A stretch of DNA of 64,000 nt, from assembly GCA_944376125.1 (NCBI GenBank), contig CALWBQ010000011.1, positions 1 to 64,000 of the forward strand. The letters are read 5' to 3'. Positions 1 through 6,965 of this stretch are shown here, one piece after another. Every line of letters starts with the position of its first letter. The stretch's first letter is position 1. Below the pieces are notes generated by a model. That model was not told the DNA's origin. It searched no databases and saw only the letters and a list, made by a program, of their open reading frames with translations. The position numbers and the translations under genes were made by a program. The stretch is from an uncultured Lachnospiraceae bacterium. Its GTDB lineage: Bacteria; Bacillota; Clostridia; Lachnospirales; Lachnospiraceae.

Positions 1-244
1 CATAGCCCATCTGCTGGATATAGGCTTTCGTGGTAATGAACAGTTCCTCCCTGGGAACACCGCTGCTCTTAATCGCTTTTCCAACAGCCTTCTCATTTTG
101 GTAGGAACTGGCAGTATCAATCAAACGGTAGCCGGTGGAAATGGCATCTTTCACTACTTGTTCACAGGTTTCTTCCGGAATCTGAAAGACCCCAAAGCCT
201 TCCATCGGCATGACCACGCCGTTGCTTAATTTGACTGTTTCCAT
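1..244 (-). CDS. Aldo/keto reductase, N-terminal part (runs off window)
   Basis: NAD(P)H-dependent carbonyl reductase of the AKR superfamily; only the first 81 residues are inside the window. The start [20 protein letters not shown] and the DTASSYQNE segment are typical, with the tetrad residues Asp43, Tyr48 and Lys73 visible. An AGGAGG site lies about 8 bases before the chosen ATG. The frame stays open upstream into a tautomerase remnant at 311-364, so an N-terminally extended fusion is possible, but the ribosome site favours the start at 244. It is the last gene seen of the LysR-linked redox cluster. The substrate is unknown. Confidence 0.85.
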   Translation of the reverse strand, partial: METVKLSNGVVMPMEGFGVFQIPEETCEQVVKDAISTGYRLIDTASSYQNEKAVGKAIKSSGVPREELFITTKAYIQQMGY

Positions 245-273
245 GGTAAAATAGCCTCCTTTTTCCGAATTTG

Positions 274-316
274 CAGCGAATGGGTGAAACATTCCTTCTG
301 CTTCACCCATTTGCTG
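274..316 (-). repeat. 15-bp inverted repeat between tautomerase remnant and AKR gene
   Basis: Arms at 274-288 and 302-316 (CAGCGAATGGGTGAA against its complement) match at 14 of 15 positions around a 13-base loop. No T-tract follows on the minus strand, so it is not a standard terminator. It begins where recognisable tautomerase sequence ends and may mark a deletion or insertion scar, or act as an intercistronic mRNA hairpin. Confidence 0.6.
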
Positions 317-364
317 TTTCTGTTCTTTGCTCAGCTGAGCTGCCTCCAATGTAATCACTGGCAT
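311..364 (-). pseudogene. 4-oxalocrotonate tautomerase remnant (first 18 codons)
   Basis: Eighteen codons reading [18 protein letters not shown] match the start of small 4-oxalocrotonate tautomerase family proteins (usually about 60 residues), including the catalytic Pro directly after Met. After that the family similarity stops and the sequence enters an inverted repeat. The frame has no stop before the downstream aldo/keto reductase ATG at 244, so the remnant is in frame with it. An AAGGAG-like site precedes the ATG inside the end of the amidohydrolase gene. Likely a truncated, non-functional gene; identification rests on recall of the family N-terminus. Confidence 0.6.
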
Positions 365-959
365 ATTGATTTTCTCCTTGATTCTTTTGCAAATATCCCC
401 ACTTCTTCAAAAAGTGACTTTGGATTTCTTTGATAAATTTGTTCCGCTAAAGCATCTTTTATTTTTTGATCCATCTGTTCCACCTGCTTCACGCACACGG
501 GCAGAAAGGTAAACGGGCTGTCGCTTCCATACAAAAGGGAGCTGTCTGTGATTGTCCGTAAAAGGTCAAACTGTTTTGGCATCGAAAAACCTGCCAGATC
601 ATAGTACAGTCTGGACAAATCGCCGGAGATGTCCAGGCTCTTATCCTTTAACGATACATTGGCCAATGGAATAAGCCGGTCTGAAAGGATCGTTAAAAAC
701 GCGCCGCCGTGAGGCACCACAAACCGGAGATTTGGATACCTGCGCAGTGTGCCTTGCAACAGAAGGTTGACCACCGTCCTAGTCGTCTCAAAAAAATATT
801 CCATCACAGGGCCAGGCAGTTCCATTGCCGTTCAATAGACCACTCAGGTGCTTTTACACCGTCCAAAAGCTCTATATTGTGGTGCTGCAAGAGTTTCTGA
901 TATGCCGGCGGGAAGTAATGCCCATGGACATCTATACGTTCTTTCAGCAAAGCGCTCAT
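355..959 (-). pseudogene. Amidohydrolase (ACMSD/2-methylsalicylate-type) broken by internal deletion
   Basis: The start at 959 encodes MSALLKERIDVHGHYFPPAY, with the metal-binding HxH of the amidohydrolase-2 (ACMSD-like) family, but this frame stops after about 53 codons. From about position 825 a second frame gives the family C-terminus (EYFFETTRTVVNLLL, FVVPHGG, YGSDSPF). The two pieces together are about 200 residues against roughly 300-330 for the family, so about 100-130 central residues appear missing and the frame is broken. A downstream ATG at 825 could allow a C-terminal fragment, but it would lack the HxH ligands. The upstream gene ends only 6 bp away, so it sits within the operon. 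Confidence 0.75.
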
Positions 960-965
960 CCCTCC

Positions 966-1502
966 CTATTTCAACCGGTTCCCCAGATTGTACGCCTGCT
1001 GGGGGAACTCGGAGTGTTCCGTCATAGACGGGGTGCCGCAGCCATAGCCCAGCACCATTCCCATGTCTGTGAGATTCAGATACCGCACCAGCGTCTTGTA
1101 GTGGGCCTCCAGAGCTTCAAATGTCCAGTCATCGCTGTTCCAGGCAACAGTCAGCAGGGCGGATTTCATGTGTTTGCGCTGAATAGAGCTGTTGAAGGCA
1201 CAGAATCGGTCAACTATGGTTTTCAGTTGGGCAGACATACCGTAGTAATACAGCGGCGTGGCAAACACCAGCATATCTGCGTCCAAAATCTTTTTACGGA
1301 TGCTCTCCACATCGTCCTTCTGCACACAGGGACCTTCGTAACCGCAGCAGATGCAGCCGGTGCATGGATGGATATTGGCGTGGGCCACATCAATCATTTC
1401 TACGATATGCCCAGCACCCTCCGCACCCTGGCGGAAACAGTCCGCCAGGATATGAGTAGAGCCTTTTTTGTTGGGGCTGCCCTCTAGTACAACGATCTTC
1501 AT
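966..1502 (-). CDS. Flavodoxin-family NADPH-dependent FMN reductase
   Basis: Flavoprotein of the NADPH-dependent FMN reductase / iron-sulfur flavoprotein group, 178 residues. It opens with a beta strand and phosphate-binding loop (MKIVVLEGSPNKKGST) and carries a Cys-rich segment (CTGCICCGYEGPC) near residue 50 and a flavin-site YYYGMS motif near residue 92. The start is the ATG at 1502, 8 bases after a GGGGG site; an in-frame GTG lies 9 bases upstream. It follows the aldo/keto reductase gene by 13 bp and precedes the broken amidohydrolase. Likely supplies reduced flavin or electrons in the cluster; the partner is unknown. Confidence 0.85.
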   Translation of the reverse strand: MKIVVLEGSPNKKGSTHILADCFRQGAEGAGHIVEMIDVAHANIHPCTGCICCGYEGPCVQKDDVESIRKKILDADMLVFATPLYYYGMSAQLKTIVDRFCAFNSSIQRKHMKSALLTVAWNSDDWTFEALEAHYKTLVRYLNLTDMGMVLGYGCGTPSMTEHSEFPQQAYNLGNRLK

Positions 1503-1515
1503 TGCCGGCACCCCC

Positions 1516-2454
1516 TTACTTCATTTCCTTTTCCCAGTAGCGGATGACGTTCAGTGGCGTTTCGCCGGCCAGCCGCTCCATGGTTTCGATCTCATCCGCA
1601 GTGAGCTCCAGGGATGCTGCCTTGGCGGCATCCTCCACCTGATACACCTTGGTCACACCGATGATCGGCAGCGTTCCCTTGGCGATGGCCCAGGCCACCG
1701 GCAGCTGTGCGACGGCCACGCCGTGTTTGTCCGCAATCTCCTTCAGGCCAGCGTTCAGCTTTTCCAGCTGTGGCAGCATGGGGTTGTACACCGCTCCCCG
1801 GTCAGAATCTGCCGGGAAAGGATGCTTGGTGTCATACTTGCCTGACAGCGCCCCTTGCTCCAGCACCATGTAAGAAAAGAATGTGATGGCGTTTTCCTTG
1901 CAGTAATCTAAGATTCCGGAAGTCTCAGATGAGCGGTTCAGCAGACTGTAGTGGTTCTGGATGGCTGAAATCTTCAGCCCCTCGGCCTCCAGGATAGCAG
2001 CGGCTTCTTTGATCTCTGCCAGATTGTGGTTGGAAAGCCCGATACGTCCGATCTTGCCGGTCTTTGCCAGAGGGATTAGCTTTCTTGTCCATTCCGGTGC
2101 GCCCACCGGGTTGTGGATCCAATATGCATCCATGTAGTCAGTGCCCAGCAGCTTTGCACTGGTTTCATACAGAGCGATGACTGCGTTTTCCGCATTAGGG
2201 TCGGCGCACTGAGGCGTGAATTTATCAGAGATAAGATAGCTGTCGCGGGGCACCGTGTGCAGAAATTCACCCAGCACTTTCTCGGAAGCACCCATGCCAT
2301 AGGCATACGCAGTATCCCAGAGGTTAAGGCCAGCTTTCATGGCCGCGTCAAATACAGGGCGCAGGGCTGCGTCTGTCAGCTTTCCGCCAAAAGTTCCATC
2401 GTTGCCCCAGGCCCATGCGCCCAGCGCGATTTTCGGTAATGTTTTCAGTTCCAT
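1516..2454 (-). CDS. Aldo/keto reductase
   Basis: Complete 312-residue AKR-superfamily oxidoreductase, predicted cytoplasmic TIM barrel. The catalytic tetrad is visible as Asp47 and Tyr52 (DTAYAYG), Lys78 (SDKFTP) and His114 (WIHNP), followed by the cofactor segment GLSNHN and the C-terminal phosphate-binding IIGVTK motif. A GGAGG site lies 9 bases before the ATG. It lies between the broken carboxymuconolactone decarboxylase gene and the FMN reductase gene in one apparent transcript. Distinct in sequence from the partial AKR at the window edge. Substrate not predictable. Confidence 0.92.
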   Translation of the reverse strand: MELKTLPKIALGAWAWGNDGTFGGKLTDAALRPVFDAAMKAGLNLWDTAYAYGMGASEKVLGEFLHTVPRDSYLISDKFTPQCADPNAENAVIALYETSAKLLGTDYMDAYWIHNPVGAPEWTRKLIPLAKTGKIGRIGLSNHNLAEIKEAAAILEAEGLKISAIQNHYSLLNRSSETSGILDYCKENAITFFSYMVLEQGALSGKYDTKHPFPADSDRGAVYNPMLPQLEKLNAGLKEIADKHGVAVAQLPVAWAIAKGTLPIIGVTKVYQVEDAAKAASLELTADEIETMERLAGETPLNVIRYWEKEMK

Positions 2455-2485
2455 TTTTCGTTTCCTCCAATTCCATTTTGTTGAT

Positions 2486-3059
2486 TTATTCTTTTTCTTC
2501 CAGCAGGTCTTTGCAGGCGTTCAAGGCGTTAAACAGGCGGGGAATCCCCATATAGCCGCTGGCATGTACCAGGGCACACACCACTTCCTCTTTGGTGTTC
2601 CCCACCTTCAATGCGCCTTCCACATGACTTTTTACCTGCACTTCTGCACCGCCCATAGCCGCCAGCAACACTACGGTAAGCAGTTCTCTTTCCTTTCCGT
2701 CCAGACCGGTACGGGTGTTAAAGTCACCAAAGCACAGTTCCGTGAGAAACCGGGGCACAGCCTCATCAAAAGGTTTGGGCAGCCAGGTATAACGGTCTTT
2801 GATCTCATCTCCATATACAGGAGACTGGATGGCAAGTCCTTTCTCATACCGTTCCTCATCGGTTGATAAAGTGCCCTCCTTCGGCAGAGGCAGTTTAATA
2901 CAGTTTTCCGTGAAGACCTCATTCATAGTGCTGATGGCGTTGAGGGTCTTGGGGAAACCGATAAAAGGCGCACATTGGTAAATCGTCTCCCGAATTTCCA
3001 GCTGCATGGCTGTGAAACAGTTCCTGCATTTTTTGTTCTGTACGTTCTTTGCGATCCAT
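2486..3059 (-). pseudogene. Carboxymuconolactone decarboxylase-family gene with internal deletion
   Basis: The best start is ATG 3059, 7 bases after AAGGAAGG, giving MDRKERTEQKMQELFHSHA, a typical start for two-domain CMD proteins. This frame then diverges from the family, while from about 3000 another frame carries the rest (LEIRETIYQCAPFIGFPKTL, then a second CMD domain with GKERELLTVVLLAAMGG). About 70-80 residues of the first CMD domain appear deleted and the frame is shifted. An alternative long reading from 3091 is open but has a non-family N-terminus and overlaps the flavodoxin stop. Probably inactive; a C-terminal single-domain product cannot be excluded. Confidence 0.7.
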
Positions 3060-3083
3060 GATTGTCCTTCCTTTCTAATCTCT

Positions 3084-3557
3084 TCAGACACTCTCCGCCC
3101 ACTGTTTCAATTCTGCCTCTGATAGGCTCCCATTCAGTATCCGACCGCCTGCAATATTCGCACCAGGACAGCTTGGAGCGAGAACAGATGCCGTGCGGCC
3201 CATGCCGCTGCCGCCGGAGGTGGCGAAAAGGATAATGGTCTTACCAGAAAAATCATAACTCTCCAGGAATGTATTGATGATAGTAGGCGCTGCGCCCCAC
3301 CAGATGGGGAATCCCAGGAAGATCCGGTCATATGCCAGAATGTTCGCATTTTTATCCGCCAACTCCGGACGGGAGGATGGATCGTTCATCTCCCTCGAGC
3401 TGCGGGAATGTTTATCCTGCCAGTTCAAATCCGCACTGGTATAGGAAACGGCGGGCCTGATTTCATACAGATCGCTGCCGGTGACTGCCGCCAGTTTTTG
3501 GGCCGCACGCTTTGTGACGCCGCTGGCAGAGAAAAAAGCTACTAAAGATTTACTCAT
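3084..3557 (-). CDS. Flavodoxin
   Basis: Complete 157-residue flavodoxin-like protein of the type that accompanies aldo/keto reductases in Clostridia. It has the N-terminal FMN phosphate loop (SKSLVAFFSASGVTKRAAQK), the SREMNDPSSRP segment, FLGFPIWWGAAP near residue 95 for the isoalloxazine ring, and FATSGGSGMGRT near residue 125. The start ATG at 3557 lies 9 bases after AAGGAGG; an in-frame TTG lies 9 bases upstream. It is the second gene of the cluster, behind the lipoprotein gene, and probably carries electrons for the reductases. Confidence 0.9.
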   Translation of the reverse strand: MSKSLVAFFSASGVTKRAAQKLAAVTGSDLYEIRPAVSYTSADLNWQDKHSRSSREMNDPSSRPELADKNANILAYDRIFLGFPIWWGAAPTIINTFLESYDFSGKTIILFATSGGSGMGRTASVLAPSCPGANIAGGRILNGSLSEAELKQWAESV

Positions 3558-3583
3558 AAAATTCAACCTCCTTACAGACTCTA

Positions 3584-4159
3584 TTATTCTGCAACCGTAA
3601 TGGTGATCGTCCCGGACATCCGGCTGATGCTTTCCATACCGGAGACTGCATGTCCTAATTCATATAAAGCGGAATTTTCATTATATCCGTCATAAAACAT
3701 TACCACATTGCCCCAGGGCTCATAATAAGCCAATGTCCCGCCTTTTGTATCTGACATTGCAAGTGGTGTTTCTATACATGCAAGTTCTTCGGGCGGATAA
3801 AAAATCTTTTCGTTGGTGCTGTAATCCTCCACTTCTGCTGTTAAGGGCAGCATCTCATAAAGAGAATCTGCAGCATTGCCATCATTAAGCCTATAAATAA
3901 CTTCGGCATCTCCAGACCGCACCGATATCCGACGCTCTGCCGCAGCTTCATCTTCCTCCTCGATATTGCTCCCGCAAACTTCATCATTAGTCTCAGTGTC
4001 TGCCGCGGCTGTGGCGGCTTCAGCAGATGTTTGTTCCGGCTCGGGAGCGGAAGAATTGTTTTTTTCAAGAGAACCCGCAGACGGTTCCCCAGAAGTTCCG
4101 CAGGCCGTGAGAGAAAGACCGATCACGATTGCTGCGATCATAGAAAATATTTTTTTCAC
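3584..4159 (-). CDS. Cyclophilin-like-fold lipoprotein
   Basis: Secreted lipoprotein of about 191 residues. The signal sequence KKIFSMIAAIVIGLSLTACG ends in a lipobox LTAC, followed by a Ser/Ala/Glu-rich linker to about residue 75. The rest resembles the cyclophilin-like domain found next to flavodoxins and AKRs (LPLTAEVEDYSTNEKIFYPP, YYEPWGNVVMFY). GTG 4159 is preferred because the AGGAGG is 8 bases upstream; the ATG at 4165 is only 2 bases from it. It is the first gene after a clear promoter and likely heads the redox operon. Function unknown; it may bind a small ligand at the cell surface. Confidence 0.8.
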   Translation of the reverse strand: MKKIFSMIAAIVIGLSLTACGTSGEPSAGSLEKNNSSAPEPEQTSAEAATAAADTETNDEVCGSNIEEEDEAAAERRISVRSGDAEVIYRLNDGNAADSLYEMLPLTAEVEDYSTNEKIFYPPEELACIETPLAMSDTKGGTLAYYEPWGNVVMFYDGYNENSALYELGHAVSGMESISRMSGTITITVAE

Positions 4160-4248
4160 TTGCATTGCCTCCTGTCTTTGCCATGGTAAATGTTTTCAAT
4201 TCAAAACACATTGGTTCTGGGATAAGACTCTTTTGACTTCTTGAGTAT

Positions 4249-4277
4249 ATTATATAGCGGTGTTTTTTCTATGTCGA
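4249..4277 (-). promoter_or_regulatory. Sigma-A promoter of the redox/lipoprotein operon
   Basis: Minus-strand -35 TCGACA (4272-4277), 17-bp spacer, -10 TATAAT (4249-4254). It points at the lipoprotein-flavodoxin-AKR cluster about 90 bp away. The adjacent LysR product is the natural candidate activator, but no binding site is proven. Confidence 0.75.
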
Positions 4278-4364
4278 ATACTTATCTTTTATCTTTATTC
4301 ATGCCTTTTTTGCATGGATAGAACCATAAAAATTAGACTGGAACCATAGTTTCCATTGGGAATC

Positions 4365-4401
4365 GAAAAAGGATCTTGAGAAAATGAATTCTCAGAGATC
4401 C
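4365..4401 (-). terminator. Rho-independent terminator after the LysR gene
   Basis: Minus-strand hairpin GGATCTCTGAGAA / TTCTCAAGATCC with a short loop, followed by TTTTTC. It lies just after the LysR stop and separates that gene from the operon promoter at 4249-4277. Confidence 0.75.
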
Positions 4402-4416
4402 CAAAAAGAAAATTTC

Positions 4417-5304
4417 TTATTCAATTCTTGCACGAAGCATATTGATTTCCTGGATAAACAGCGATGTTGCCGGTGAGAATACATGATTTTTCTTCCACAC
4501 TAAAACGCTTCTGGTCGTATGTTCTGGATGGATGGGGATAAAACGCAGATTTGGGCTGCTATGAATCGCCAGAGCGCCGTCCAGGCAGAAAGCACTGCCC
4601 AACCCCTCTTCTACAAGCAGCACCGCATTAGAAAGGAGAGTATAGCTAAGCGGTATATATAAATCTTTTTCTTCGCGTTTTAACCAATTCAGGATCTCAG
4701 CCCGGACTCTTTCTCGCAAAGGCAGGATCAGCGGATATTGTGCAATCTCTTCCGGACTGACCGATTCCCGACCCGATAGCGGATGATCGTCCCGCATCAG
4801 GACACCCCAAGTTTCTTTCTGGGAAAGACGGAGAAAGTCATATTTGGATGTGTCGATTGGCTCTAACAATAGTCCTACATCCACCAGCCCTTTGTCCATG
4901 CGGTCTTTAATATAATCCGCCATTTCATTATACAAATGAAATTGTACCAGCGGGTACTTATCAGAAAACTGCTTAATTAATCTAGCAAACAATCTGCTGC
5001 CGATAGACTCAGTAGCTCCAATAGAAATCACTCCGCTGACATCCACATTTTTTTCCGCAAAAGCCTGTTCCAGACGATCTGCCAATTCGATGATCTCCTC
5101 TGCCCGCTGACGGAAAAAAATACCGTCATCTGTCAAGGACAGCCCATTTTTTCCACGAAGCATCAATGTAGTGCCCAATTCTCTTTCCAGATCCATCATC
5201 TGGCGGCTTAAAGTCGGCTGTGTGATATGCAGCAATTCGGCTGCCCTGGTAATGTTTTCTTCCTGTGCCGCAACAAGAAAGTATCGAAGAGTCCGAAGTT
5301 CCAC
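4417..5304 (-). CDS. LysR-family transcriptional regulator
   Basis: Complete 295-residue LysR regulator: N-terminal winged helix-turn-helix (MELRTLRYFLVAAQEENITR, ITQPTLSRQMMDLE, residues 1-60), linker helix, then a periplasmic-binding-protein-like effector domain from about residue 90 (GVISIGATES, GLVDVGLLLEP). It ends in its own terminator and stands directly upstream of the lipoprotein/flavodoxin/AKR cluster in the same orientation. Likely controls that cluster in response to an unknown small molecule (inference from position). Confidence 0.92.
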   Translation of the reverse strand: MELRTLRYFLVAAQEENITRAAELLHITQPTLSRQMMDLERELGTTLMLRGKNGLSLTDDGIFFRQRAEEIIELADRLEQAFAEKNVDVSGVISIGATESIGSRLFARLIKQFSDKYPLVQFHLYNEMADYIKDRMDKGLVDVGLLLEPIDTSKYDFLRLSQKETWGVLMRDDHPLSGRESVSPEEIAQYPLILPLRERVRAEILNWLKREEKDLYIPLSYTLLSNAVLLVEEGLGSAFCLDGALAIHSSPNLRFIPIHPEHTTRSVLVWKKNHVFSPATSLFIQEINMLRARIE

Positions 5305-5423
5305 GCCCCAATCGCCCCTTTTGTTTTTCGTTCATCATATCATGTCTGTACCATCAACGCAACTTCTTCCTGCATGATAGCATAATTCCAAAATGGCTCT
5401 TTAGCGGCTATGACTGCTGCAAA

Positions 5424-6194
5424 TTACAGGAAGGCTCCATTGCAGACCTGAAGCACCTGCCCTTTTACGTGCCGCCCCATTTTGCTGGCAAGATACAGGC
5501 AGGCATATGCCTGATCCATAGGATCGCATTCCGGGCCTGGGAAATAGACAAAATGACCGCTGTACTTTAACATTTCTGCACCGCCAGGCTGCTCTCCCGC
5601 CTTGTTAGCAAGATGTGCAGGCGTTACCGTCGCCCCTGGGGCTACTGCATTGCAGCGGATATTAGTGTCAATCAGCCGCATTGCTACATTTTTTGTCAGA
5701 GTATTCAGAGCTCCCTTTGTGGATGTGTAGGTAGCTCCGCAGAAGGGACGAATTCCGTTTACAGAGGATACGTTGATAATCACACCATCGTTCTTGGGCA
5801 GAAAGATTTTTAGAGCTTCTCGGATATACCGCATAGGCCCGCCTAAGTTGGTGTTCATTACGAACATCATCCAGTCGTCATCCGTTTCATCGATCATCTT
5901 CTGTTCTCCAATGCCGGCATTATTGATCAAAATATCGACATCTCCAAATTCTTTCAGGGCCGTTTCAAATACTTTTTTTGTATCTTCGGTAGAGCATACA
6001 TCCGCTGTAACACCGACGGCGCGCCCACCTTTTGAACGAATACGATTTACTGCGGCATCCAGCATTTGAGGATGCCGGGCGGTCAAAACTACTGCAGCGC
6101 CTTCTTCCGCAAATAATTCTGCCATAGACTGTCCCATTCCATAGCTGGCTCCTGTAATAATTGCTGTTTTGTCCTTGAGCATCTGTGCTTCCAT
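5424..6194 (-). CDS. SDR-family NAD(P)-dependent oxidoreductase
   Basis: Classical short-chain dehydrogenase, 256 residues. Visible motifs are the TGASYGMG nucleotide loop (14-21), NNAG (91-94), active-site Ser143/144, Tyr156 and Lys160 (YTSTK), and the C-terminal GQVLQVCNG. The start ATG at 6194 follows GAGGTAATTTTAT. The C-terminal region between residues 200 and 235 (GEQPGGAEMLKYSGHFVYFP) is substrate-specific and unfamiliar. It is transcribed towards the LysR gene, 119 bp upstream of it. Possible substrates are hydroxy-steroids or sugar alcohols, but neither is supported here. Confidence 0.88.
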   Translation of the reverse strand: MEAQMLKDKTAIITGASYGMGQSMAELFAEEGAAVVLTARHPQMLDAAVNRIRSKGGRAVGVTADVCSTEDTKKVFETALKEFGDVDILINNAGIGEQKMIDETDDDWMMFVMNTNLGGPMRYIREALKIFLPKNDGVIINVSSVNGIRPFCGATYTSTKGALNTLTKNVAMRLIDTNIRCNAVAPGATVTPAHLANKAGEQPGGAEMLKYSGHFVYFPGPECDPMDQAYACLYLASKMGRHVKGQVLQVCNGAFL

Positions 6195-6345
6195 ATAAAA
6201 TTACCTCGTTTCTTAAAATAATGGATATTTTTGGTATCTGTAGTGTACCGCTTTGACGTATATATAGCAAATATTTAATATTAATGATAATGCATAGTAA
6301 AATTCAATGGAAATTTAGGCTGACAAAGGTTTATAAAACAGTACG
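6195..6345. other. Intergenic region upstream of the SDR gene
   Basis: Part of a 301-bp gene-free stretch. It is AT-rich (several TATATA and TTAATATTAA strings near 6255-6285) and should hold the SDR promoter, but I could not fix a convincing -35/-10 pair. The other half holds two terminators. Confidence 0.4.
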
Positions 6346-6381
6346 CTAAAAAAGGAACGATCCATTCCCGAATCATTCCTT
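6346..6381 (-). terminator. Second tandem terminator after the small membrane-protein gene
   Basis: Minus-strand hairpin AAGGAATGAT / ATCGTTCCTT (10 bp with one G-U) with a 10-base loop, followed by a T-run at 6345-6351. It lies about 20 bp beyond another terminator in the same orientation. Confidence 0.7.
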
Positions 6382-6397
6382 CCAAAGAACATTAATG

Positions 6398-6449
6398 AAA
6401 AAAGACTGATAAACAGGGGCTATTATGATTTAGCCACAGTCTATCAGTC
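6398..6449 (-). terminator. First tandem terminator after the small membrane-protein gene
   Basis: Long imperfect minus-strand hairpin: outer stem GACTGATA / TATCAGTC-like, inner GGCTA / TAGCC, followed by TTTTTTC. It is the nearest terminator after the stop at 6496. Confidence 0.75.
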
Positions 6450-6495
6450 TCTGCACGGCTGCTCCGAATTCCATTAAGATGGGACAGAGCAAAAC

Positions 6496-6825
6496 CTAAA
6501 AAAACAGATTTAAGATGCCTCCGGCAGCGGAGATGGTGATCAGAAGATACGAAACAATATAGAGCATTTTGGAACTGCTCTTGAGATAGACAGCTAGTCC
6601 GATTACACCAAGCAGCCCGATTATCCAGGCAAACAGTCTCCCTGCCTGATCGTTAGATGGAAGGCTGGATGCAGACAGCGCTGCAATCAAAAGACCCCAC
6701 AAAGCCAAAAAGCAGAAAATTCCTTTTTTCTGTTTGGGGGAACGGGTGACATACAGGGCGAGCAGTCCCACTATGCTGATGATGCCTGACACGGCAAATA
6801 AAATCGCAAATAATCCCAGTGCCAT
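6496..6825 (-). CDS. Small hydrophobic membrane protein, function unknown
   Basis: A 109-residue protein with four predicted membrane helices (about residues 4-26, 35-53, 62-80 and 86-107) and a short basic loop SPKQKKG near residue 29. AAAGGAG precedes the ATG at a good distance. No enzyme motif is visible and I do not recognise the family. It lies between the S9 peptidase operon and a double terminator, and could be either its last gene or separately transcribed. Confidence 0.7.
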   Translation of the reverse strand: MALGLFAILFAVSGIISIVGLLALYVTRSPKQKKGIFCFLALWGLLIAALSASSLPSNDQAGRLFAWIIGLLGVIGLAVYLKSSSKMLYIVSYLLITISAAGGILNLFF

Positions 6826-6965
6826 AAATAATCTCCTTTCTCGTCTGAGGGTTACATTATATATATATTACCATCCAATTCTAAAGAAATCAGTAAATCA
6901 TTTCTAAAGAATTCTTAAGAAAGGGGCCGGGCTGCTGTTTTCATGGACGAAGGCCCTTCAAACTG

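Noticed and set aside
3000..3091. Alternative start at 3091 giving a single open CMD frame
   Set aside because: The added N-terminus does not resemble the family, lacks a ribosome site and overlaps the flavodoxin gene, whereas 3059 has both site and family-like sequence.
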